Source: Agelas oroides
Lineage: Eukaryota > Porifera > Demospongiae > Agelasida > Agelasidae
Assembly: GCA_949130485.1 (NCBI GenBank)
Contig: OX422189.1
Span: 10,191,177 to 10,255,176 of the forward strand
Direction of reading: 5' to 3'
Length of the DNA: 64,000 nt
Shown here piece by piece: positions 56,155 through 64,000 of the stretch (its first letter is position 1; each line of letters begins with the position of its first letter). The notes under the pieces are model-generated. The model worked only from the letters and a program-made list of their open reading frames with translations. It did no database searches and was not told where the DNA came from. The position numbers were made by a program, and so were the translations under genes.

Positions 56155-57530
56155 ATTTCAGTTTGATTGAAAGCAGTTTAGCACATCACATCGTACCTCT
56201 TTTAGCAATGCTGTATGTGTGTAATGCAGTAATACAGGTGTGACAGTTACAGACACAGTGAGCACCATGGGTATACACGCCGTACACTGACAAACTGTTA
56301 GACCCTACTCACTGCTGTACTGCAGCAGAAAAAACCTCTCAGAATGCACAGAATCATGAACATAGATAGTTAGCTAAAACCTCCGTAACAAATCACGTGC
56401 AGGTGGCTACTTAGGCCACCTGAACGAGAAGCTAGCTGCTTGGTTGCGGTTAACCAAGTCACTCGCAACCTGGGATAATACGTATTACGTACACGTAATA
56501 TATCATCCCTGCTCGCAACCAAGGTTTCTCGCTAGCACATGTATATTTCTGTCTTTTTTTTTTTACAGTTTCTGCATTGCGTTGTTTACTGATATGCTGC
56601 GATTTGCAGCACGATCGTACGGTAGAGACTGCGCACGCGGAAGAACGCGAAAAATAACTGAGCGTGTGGAAGATGCCGTATAAACTTACTGTTATTTCCC
56701 ATCGTCTGGGTGCGCTAACAATTTTTTCACTGGCGCCTGACCTACCTCCCGAGTAACACTGACAGGCCGTCCTGCTTCACCAGGATTTTCATGATGTGCG
56801 AACAGAAGTGCACCGCTTTCACGGCCGCGCGCGCCGTCCAGGCATCCCGATTACGTAACAACTTCGTTGCTTGCGTGTATGCACGCGCGCGATGTGCACT
56901 ACCATCATGCAGAATTTGTAACAAGCTAGCTAGCTATAATGCATTGTACCTTAAATCTTCACAGACACGGATCTTACATGATGTTCACAGCTAACTTCAC
57001 CAGTACAGTACTAGGAATGTTGCATATACTGCTTCCAGCCTATGAAGAATGCTGCCAAGTTCAGAGCTGCATTTTTTGACTTGTTGGCAGTTGTTTGGCA
57101 TGTACAGTGCGTTAGTGGAATCACATAGAATACAGCTCAAAATGCATAGTTTTCACACAAGTTTTCATTGTAGGAAGCTAATATTTCATGGTGTACATTT
57201 TTTGTCATACACATGCATGCCGGTAGCTATGGTCCCCTCTAGGTGTTCATGTTCTTAATTGCATGCCTGTACACCTGTGCTCAGCTTGCTATACACACAA
57301 TGCGTTGCACGGACTGGTATCTACTTAAGCTACTGGTGTCAGCTATATATGTACAAGCCTAGGACACCAATAAAGGGGAAGAGTTTGTAAAGTCATATAT
57401 TGCATTGTGCATCTTACAACCACTCCCCATGCAAGATGCTCGAGTTTAGTGGGTAACTTGATGTGTTGTACACTATATAGTCCCTCAATAAGGAGATCAT
57501 CTTCCTTGAGAAGACTGAACACAGCTACCC

Positions 57531-57595
57531 CTAGCCTCGTCCCCAAGCCGTTCAAAAATCGTCCGATTTTTCGAACGGGCCTGGGGACGAGGCTA
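57531..57595. mobile_element. TAGYCTCG-family foldback MITE with 8-bp target duplication
   Basis: CTAGCCTCGTCCCCAAGCCG ... GGCCTGGGGACGAGGCTA with the inner palindrome AAAATCGTCCGATTTT. Flanked by identical AGCTACCC (57523-57530 and 57596-57603). It lies in the 2.5-kb interval between the two filamin-repeat genes. Confidence 0.88.
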
Positions 57596-57687
57596 AGCTA
57601 CCCACTTGTCATATATATACAATCGTACTATATTTAGGTAGGAGGAATACTCCCTCCAAGCGTTCAAGAACCACGCATGCAACCAAT

Positions 57688-57748
57688 CAGATTCAGATGA
57701 TCTCATTCCCAGGTCTGAATGAAAGGACAGGTTGGGAATGAGACCAGA
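57688..57748. mobile_element. Diverged TAGYCTCG-family hairpin
   Basis: GATCTCATTCCCAGGTCTGA ... GGTTGGGAATGAGACC, with the same outer motif and a short loop. The remaining interval 56155-57520 and 57750-58676 shows no firm gene. It presumably carries the promoter of the 47020-56154 gene. A short CAGA repeat sits at 58068-58092. Confidence 0.5.
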
Positions 57749-58676
57749 CCAATGACCAGGAAGACTGATTTCAAAATTGAATTCATACAGGGTCAAAGAA
57801 ATTTCTAACTTTTTGATTTAAAAAGGAAATTCTGCTGGACTAATTCTAAAAAATATGGTAGCCAAAACCATAAAAACATAAGACTGGAAAGTGAAAATGT
57901 CTACTACTGATTCATGAGTTCCTTTTGATTACTACAAGAATGCTGTGAATTACCTGCAGAGGAATAATGAGAACGCAATACACCGTCATTTTTTAAGACT
58001 CATGTTCACTGCTAACTTCACCCTGTCTGTAATCTAGGGTGTTGAATCCTACTGACATGTTATCTACACAGACAGACAGACAGACAGACAGACACTTTCA
58101 TAGAATAGGTGAACATGGCTACCATATAGTATTTGACGTGAAGTATATATTCTCCACTTTGCTCTTTCGCTGTGTATTATTTTCCATAAACTCACAGGAT
58201 TCTGTTTCATATACCACAGGAAGTTGAAATGATGTTTACTATAAGCTAAGTTGTTTACAGTGTAAACTACATTCCATGTTTACTAAAACACATAATGCAT
58301 GCTAGTTTGGGATTTATGGGTTTACAACCACCACCCTTGTCATCAGGCTCTCCACCCTCGGAGTTGGGTAGTTATGACCATAAACCCCAGGCATTATCTG
58401 GCAACAAGGAAAGTGCAGCTGCCATAAAGACACAGCATGTAATAGTATGCACATGGGTGTTCCCAAGCTGCAGCGCTACAAGCAGCACTAGAGTCTTCCC
58501 ACAAACCATAATAGTGGTACACTGTGGTTTTCTCAGCACAAGTGGGCAGTAGGGTTTATTGCTTGAGCTAATCGAGGTTGGAGATAGAACAGGCCGCGTG
58601 CTGGGGTGCAAGGCTAGTGGTTGCAATGCACACAGACAATAAACCTGGAAAGATAAAGCTCTTGCAGCAATTACAC

Positions 58677-61600
58677 TTACGTGTTCTCTTCCTCGACTTG
58701 GGCCTGTACGGTTTTCCTACTGGTCTCCTGCTCCGCAATGTCTACCTTGAAGGGGCTCCCTGGGATGTGTGTCTCCGACCACGTGATATCCACTGTGTAC
58801 AGCCCAGGAATGTTGGGGTCATAGCGTACAAGAATTGTGCGCTCATTCTCCGGGTGGCGACGCATGTTGATCTTAAACGCTCCTTTTGGTCCGTGCACAC
58901 GTACTGATAAAGTACCGGCTCCTCCGTCTGCTGTCTCCACAGTGAAGTTCCCTTCCTGGCCGACAAAGCCGTCCTCAAGACCAGGACCGCTTGCTCGAAC
59001 CAAGTCAGGTCTTGGCGGACTCATCACCTTGACCTTAAAAGGACTCCCCTTGATGTCAGCTCCATTCCACCGCACATGTAGCATGTAGCGACCCGTATCC
59101 TTAAATGCAACGACACAGGCGTAGTTGCCATCTGGACGTAGCTCAATGATGCCAGGGTAGTTCTTGTTTTTGGATGACTGGGCAATGACAGTCAGTGTAC
59201 CTCCGTCTTTACTTGCCTTCTCTGCATTGACAACAAACTCGAGTGGTTTCCCGACGTAGGTTTCAGCGGGTGGATTTGTGATGCTTAAGAGGGAGGGGTC
59301 TGCTGGGTTGTAGCAGGTCACCTCAAAGGGGCTTTCTGGGATAGCAACGTCAGACCAGAGTACGGTGATCTTGTATGTGCCTGGCTTTGGTGGGAGGTAT
59401 GAAACTTCAAGTTTGTTTTCACTGATGGTAGAAATGGTTGGTTCAATTTTCTCCTCACCATCGATAGCCACTTTCAGGTTGCCAGGACCAGCGTCTGTGA
59501 TGTCCACTACAAACTTACTCCCCTTGTTGACCACACACGAGATCAGGCCCTCTCCCTCCGCATAGCACTTAGAAGCATTGGATGACAGTGGGCCAAACAC
59601 CAGCTTGAAAGGAGACCCAAGGATATGCTGATTGTCATATTTCACGGAGAGAAGATACTCGGATCCATCTCCAGGGTTGAAATCAACATTGTACCGGTTT
59701 TCAGAAAGTTGAGTGATTCCTGCTGGTAGCTGATCCTTTGTTTCTGCATTCTCGACCGATGCGGTCAGTTTTCCTTTCCCTGCCCCCTCAGTGGAGATGC
59801 AGAACGTAACGTTATCCCCTACCTCTTCCTGGTGTTCCACGGAGCTCTCAACCATACGACACTTGGAAGCATCACCACGTAGCTCAAACTGGACATTAAA
59901 GGGACTTCCTAAAATGTGCTTCCCATTATACTGCACCGAAACCTCATGATTTCCGACTTCTTTTGGTAAGATTTCACACTGGTACGAGCTGCCAGTTTGC
60001 AGAGGTGTGAGACGGATATCGGCAGCTGTTGGAGGCTTGATTTTGATTTCTAACACACCATCACCAATTTCCCCACAGTGCAGTTTAAATCTGTGTGGCA
60101 CGTCGATACGGAAGTTTTCGTCCTCCAAGTTTAACCCTGTGATGACACGAGATTTCTTGGACTTGAAGTTCAGTAGGAATGGGCTGCCATTGATAGGCTG
60201 GTCGTTCCAGAGAACATCAATATGGTACTTTCCTGCAATGGCTGGAGTAATCTCGCATGTGTATGTCCCATCCTTGTTATCCATCACTCGGACTTCAGCC
60301 TTTCCTGGGCCTCTTGAGGTGATGTTTAGTGTACCAGGTCCAGCATCGGCAGTTGTAATGGAGAACTTTACTGCTCGACCAAATGGTATGGCTTTGTCAA
60401 AGATGTCCAAGTCGTCCTCTATAACGTGGACTTTGGAGGGGTCTGATGTGCTGGCAACTGTTACCTTAAAGGGGCTGCCAGGGATCTCAGCATCACTGTC
60501 TACCTTACTGGCATGCAAAAGGTAGTCCCCGGGAAATGTTGGTACGAATCCGAGACCAAAGCTTCCTTCAAGGTCATCAGTGATGATTGTCTCGCAGGGA
60601 CCGATTGGACCATCTGTCTTGACAGAGAGTTCAGAAGCATTCTTCATTTCATCCGTTCTCACAATCACATTCACAGGCTTCCCAGCTTCCACACCTCCTG
60701 AACGTGGACCCCCCAGGCGGTCGGCATCTGTAGCAAGAGATCCTTTCTCCACCACCTTGATGTGGAACGGACTGCCTTCAACGTTTTCATTGTTGTACTT
60801 CACCGAGAGTGTGTAGTCATCGGGAACAGTGGGGGTGAACTGAACATGGTAAGACCTGTTATCCTCTTCCTTCTCCACAGTGACCTCTGCCTCACCAGAA
60901 TCTTTGTCCGTACACTGTGCAGTGATGACGTCCAATTTACCAACATTGGAAAGATGGACATTGACAGGTTGGTTTTCTTCTACCAAGTTCACTGTGTCCT
61001 TCCCCTGGAGGGCAGTTCTTGTCTCAAGTTGGCGAGTCGAGACAGATATATGATAGGGACTATCGGGAAGTGCTATCCCAGCCCACGTGATGTCAAATTT
61101 GTGGTCACCAGTAGCAATAGGGATGTAGGAGGCAGAGTAAGTCCCATCCTGGTTGTCTTTGATGGTGAAATTAGAGTCTTTTCCGCCTGTCGGCCCCGAA
61201 GCCCTCACGAGGAGATCACCGCTCCCTCCTTCTGTGACATCCACTTTGAATATGACTGGCTCACCGACATAACCTTCTTTATCCAGACCACTTACAATAC
61301 AGGCCTTGGGGTTGGGTGGCTTGGCATACCGGATGCGGTAAGGACTACCTGGAATCTCCTTTCGCTTCAAAAGAACATGGATTGCATAAATACCGGGCTC
61401 TTTTGGTTGGAAGCTGAGCTTAAATTTGCCCTTCTGCTGTTTGTTGATTTTCACCTTATGTTTTGTAGATGTGTCTTCGTGGATGGCGTAGGACTCCAGG
61501 TCTCCTCCCTTACACTCCACGCTGATGTCCACTGCAACTGGCTTGCTGTACGGGTAGGTCTGCAGTTTGCCTACATCACCGACCTCAAAGATAAGTGGTG

Positions 61601-64000
61601 ACCTTGGTATTGGTTGCCCCGCCCACAGTAAATGGACTCTGTGCTGCCCAGCTGCAGTTGGAATGTACGTGATATTGTAGATCTGCGGGTTCTCCTCTTT
61701 GCTTTTAAGCTCCAGCTTTGAAGGTGAGCCATCGGCAGAGGGACCATCCGTTGTAATGGTCAGCTTACCATCTCCAGCTTCAGTCGCATCCACTCCAAAG
61801 CAGATTGGTTCGTTCACCTGGAGAAGGGGAGAAACATCCTGAAGGCCGAATATGTAGCACTTGTTGGGGTCAACGGCTGAGATATAGTTGACAACGAAGG
61901 GGCTATTGGGTATGTGTTTGCCATTCAGTTTGACATCAATGGTATAGCGATCTGGTTTATCAGGATTGAAGTACACGTCAAACGAGTCATTGGGAGTTTT
62001 CGTAACCTTGATATCTGATTGGCCTGTGTTTTCACCCGTTGCTGTAGCAACCAAAGCACCCTGCTTATCTTGTTCATCCTCAGCGTCTACAGTCAAAGTC
62101 AGCGGCTCTCCAATATAGTTTGTGAGCTCATCACTGCTTGGACGAGCTTCTACCTCTTCAGGTGCCGACCCCAGGAGACCCTCTGGAATCATCATTGTTT
62201 CTTCGACGCTTTCGGGGATTGTTGACATGATAGCTCCCTCATCCACTGGTAGCATGTTTATCCTGAAAGGAGAATCCTTCACTTCTGTGTCATCATAGAA
62301 CACAGAGAGTGTGTATGTATCACCGCTCTGAGGAGTGAATGTGACGTTGTATGCTTCTTCAGATGTTTCCTTGATCTCAACTCGCACCACACCCGAATCA
62401 TCTCCAGAGCACTTGGCCGTGAGTGTACCAGGGCCTGCTTTACTTGTGTCCACTGCAAGTTCAACTGGTTTCCCGACTGTAGTGTACTTAGGCTCTCCAC
62501 ACTCAACTAACTCGGGGTGGACATTGGGCCGTGTGTCAATGGTGAAAGGTGAGTCCTTGACTGCTTTGTCTGCCCACGTTACATCCACTCTAAATGCATC
62601 GGGCCTTGGAGGAACAAAGGTCACCCTGTACTCGGTGGGGTATGGCGTTTCCACTTTCACTGGCACAGAACCAACTGATTCTCCCACTGCTTTCGCATCA
62701 AGACTTCCCTTCCCTGCTTTTGATGTGTCAAAGGTAAGAGTGACTGGGGCTCCAACTTCCTGTGGCAAGGAGGTATCGATGAGTTTCACACGATCTGGCT
62801 GTGGTGGCACAAGATTGATGTTAAACGGAGATCCCTTGACATGCCCGTCTCCATACCATACTGAAAAGTGGTACATGTCGGCTTGCTTAGGAGGGAATTT
62901 CACTCGGAACTTCCTGAGTCCTTTCTTCTCGGCCTCAACAGGAACGTTGCCCACAAGATCCCCCCACGCTTCACCTCGGAGTGACCCCTGTCCTGCCTCG
63001 GAGCAATCCAGGTCGACCCACACCAGGTCCCCACTTCCAGCTTCCTCTGGGATGTGTACGTCTGTCACTTTGACTTTACTAGCTTCGGCAGGTAGGAGGT
63101 TAACCTTGAACGGAGACCCAGGGACCTCTTTCCCTGACCACTGGATTGAGACCTTGTACATATCAGGATGGTGAGGAGTGAAGGAGAGGTCGTACTGAGC
63201 TATACTCTCTTCACTAACGTCAAGCTGGATGGCACCATACCTCTCACCTCTACAAGCTGTTGTAAGAGTTCCACAGCCGGCATTCAGAGCATCCACCTGG
63301 TAGTGGAGTGGTTTAGAGACCTCTAGCTGCTCTGGCTCCTTAACCTTGACCTTACTGGCATCAGGAGGGAAGGTGTTGACACGGAAGGGGGAGCCATACA
63401 CATCATGACCACCATACTGCACAGCAAACGTGTAGATGTCAGATTGAGGGGGGCTGAACTGAACCTGGTAGCATTCTCGGCCTGATTCTTGTATGGACAC
63501 GGGTACATTCCCTGACTTGCTTCCAATGCATGCTGCCGTCACTTTGCCCGTTCCTGCTCCCTGAGTCTGAAGCATGAGCTCAACGGGCCCTCCAACCCCT
63601 TGGGGCATCGTTGGGCCAATTACCTTCACCTTGCTGACGTCAACTGGCATCAGGTTGATTGTAAACGGAGAACCCTTGATGTGGCTACCTCCCCACAGCA
63701 CATTGACATAGTAGATATCGGGCTCTGGAGGGGTGAACCGGATGTCGTACCTATCCTTCTCCTTCAGTCTTGGCATTACTTTCACTGGAATCTCTCCAAC
63801 TTTATTGCCCTTGCACGTGGAAGTCAGCTCTCCACGACCGGCCTTGGAGGTATCAAAACAGATTCCTATTGCTTGTCCGGCTTCAACCATAGTGGTGGGA
63901 GGTTCAGCAAGCACCACTGCATCCGCTCGGGCAGTATCAAGATTCAGTCTGAACGGAGACCCGGGCACAGGCTGCCCACCCCAAGTGACATCCAGCGTGT
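58677..64000 (-). CDS. Second filamin-repeat protein, 3' part (5' end beyond window)
   Basis: An open minus-strand frame enters from the right edge and runs to a stop at 58677, giving at least 1763 residues without an intron. I count 19 filamin repeats ending in GSPF-type motifs, the first cut by the edge. An acidic linker (MSTIPESVEETMMIPEGLLG) follows repeat 7, matching the linker after repeat 22 of the neighbouring gene. It holds a single copy of the three-repeat module that is amplified in the neighbour, and three repeats near the C-terminus that the neighbour lacks. The end reads QVEEENT-stop, but the stop overlaps a perfect donor consensus (AACAC|GTAAGT), so a further 3' exon is possible. 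Head-to-tail orientation with the neighbour points to a tandem duplication. Whether an actin-binding domain lies upstream cannot be seen. Confidence 0.9.
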   Translation of the reverse strand, partial: TLDVTWGGQPVPGSPFRLNLDTARADAVVLAEPPTTMVEAGQAIGICFDTSKAGRGELTSTCKGNKVGEIPVKVMPRLKEKDRYDIRFTPPEPDIYYVNVLWGGSHIKGSPFTINLMPVDVSKVKVIGPTMPQGVGGPVELMLQTQGAGTGKVTAACIGSKSGNVPVSIQESGRECYQVQFSPPQSDIYTFAVQYGGHDVYGSPFRVNTFPPDASKVKVKEPEQLEVSKPLHYQVDALNAGCGTLTTACRGERYGAIQLDVSEESIAQYDLSFTPHHPDMYKVSIQWSGKEVPGSPFKVNLLPAEASKVKVTDVHIPEEAGSGDLVWVDLDCSEAGQGSLRGEAWGDLVGNVPVEAEKKGLRKFRVKFPPKQADMYHFSVWYGDGHVKGSPFNINLVPPQPDRVKLIDTSLPQEVGAPVTLTFDTSKAGKGSLDAKAVGESVGSVPVKVETPYPTEYRVTFVPPRPDAFRVDVTWADKAVKDSPFTIDTRPNVHPELVECGEPKYTTVGKPVELAVDTSKAGPGTLTAKCSGDDSGVVRVEIKETSEEAYNVTFTPQSGDTYTLSVFYDDTEVKDSPFRINMLPVDEGAIMSTIPESVEETMMIPEGLLGSAPEEVEARPSSDELTNYIGEPLTLTVDAEDEQDKQGALVATATGENTGQSDIKVTKTPNDSFDVYFNPDKPDRYTIDVKLNGKHIPNSPFVVNYISAVDPNKCYIFGLQDVSPLLQVNEPICFGVDATEAGDGKLTITTDGPSADGSPSKLELKSKEENPQIYNITYIPTAAGQHRVHLLWAGQPIPRSPLIFEVGDVGKLQTYPYSKPVAVDISVECKGGDLESYAIHEDTSTKHKVKINKQQKGKFKLSFQPKEPGIYAIHVLLKRKEIPGSPYRIRYAKPPNPKACIVSGLDKEGYVGEPVIFKVDVTEGGSGDLLVRASGPTGGKDSNFTIKDNQDGTYSASYIPIATGDHKFDITWAGIALPDSPYHISVSTRQLETRTALQGKDTVNLVEENQPVNVHLSNVGKLDVITAQCTDKDSGEAEVTVEKEEDNRSYHVQFTPTVPDDYTLSVKYNNENVEGSPFHIKVVEKGSLATDADRLGGPRSGGVEAGKPVNVIVRTDEMKNASELSVKTDGPIGPCETIITDDLEGSFGLGFVPTFPGDYLLHASKVDSDAEIPGSPFKVTVASTSDPSKVHVIEDDLDIFDKAIPFGRAVKFSITTADAGPGTLNITSRGPGKAEVRVMDNKDGTYTCEITPAIAGKYHIDVLWNDQPINGSPFLLNFKSKKSRVITGLNLEDENFRIDVPHRFKLHCGEIGDGVLEIKIKPPTAADIRLTPLQTGSSYQCEILPKEVGNHEVSVQYNGKHILGSPFNVQFELRGDASKCRMVESSVEHQEEVGDNVTFCISTEGAGKGKLTASVENAETKDQLPAGITQLSENRYNVDFNPGDGSEYLLSVKYDNQHILGSPFKLVFGPLSSNASKCYAEGEGLISCVVNKGSKFVVDITDAGPGNLKVAIDGEEKIEPTISTISENKLEVSYLPPKPGTYKITVLWSDVAIPESPFEVTCYNPADPSLLSITNPPAETYVGKPLEFVVNAEKASKDGGTLTVIAQSSKNKNYPGIIELRPDGNYACVVAFKDTGRYMLHVRWNGADIKGSPFKVKVMSPPRPDLVRASGPGLEDGFVGQEGNFTVETADGGAGTLSVRVHGPKGAFKINMRRHPENERTILVRYDPNIPGLYTVDITWSETHIPGSPFKVDIAEQETSRKTVQAQVEEENT

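Noticed and set aside
1-64000. Endogenous retrovirus, LTR element or Polinton
   Set aside because: No long terminal direct repeats, polymerase, integrase or capsid-like frame was recognised. The mobile elements seen are DNA-transposon type or SINE-like.

Overview
The window looks like nuclear DNA of an animal, most likely a sponge or another early-branching metazoan. The reasons are spliced genes with short GT-AG introns, animal families (RSRC1-type SR protein, filamin-repeat proteins, a tyrosine-kinase-like kinase fused to kelch repeats), AATAAA signals and a dense load of small inverted-repeat DNA transposons (MITEs) and minisatellites. No bacterial, viral or retroviral gene was recognised. 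The species call is inference.

Layout. 1-3655 is a minisatellite of 61/62-bp units that runs off the left edge. 4432-7615 (minus) holds exons of an unrecognised membrane protein, whose introns are full of simple repeats and MITEs. 7880-11000 is transposon debris. 11154-31350 is a tandemly duplicated region: two kinase-coiled-coil-kelch genes (11783-15014 and 19872-22437, plus), a third kelch exon without its kinase (29174-30136), and extra copies of the terminal RSRC1 exon lying between them on the minus strand (11154, 17074, 22714). A 4.36-kb DNA transposon with a 6-bp target-site duplication (22941-27302) sits in this array. The ten-exon RSRC1 gene itself runs 35568-31254 (minus).

36627-38466 (plus) is an unrecognised five-exon gene ('gene X'). 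It is followed tail to tail by a broken filamin-repeat tail (38696-39262, minus). After 6 kb of MITEs and satellites comes a broken copy of gene X exons 4-5 (45561-46796), followed tail to tail by a complete 3044-residue filamin-repeat gene (47020-56154, minus). This pattern is what a tandem duplication with breakpoints inside both genes would leave. A second filamin-repeat gene (58677 to beyond 64000, minus) follows head to tail.

The two large families act in different places. The kinase-kelch proteins are predicted cytoplasmic signalling proteins. The filamin-repeat proteins are long Ig-like rods without the usual actin-binding domain. RSRC1 is a nuclear splicing cofactor. Nothing in the sequence ties them into one pathway. 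What they share is a history of duplication, unequal exchange and gene conversion.
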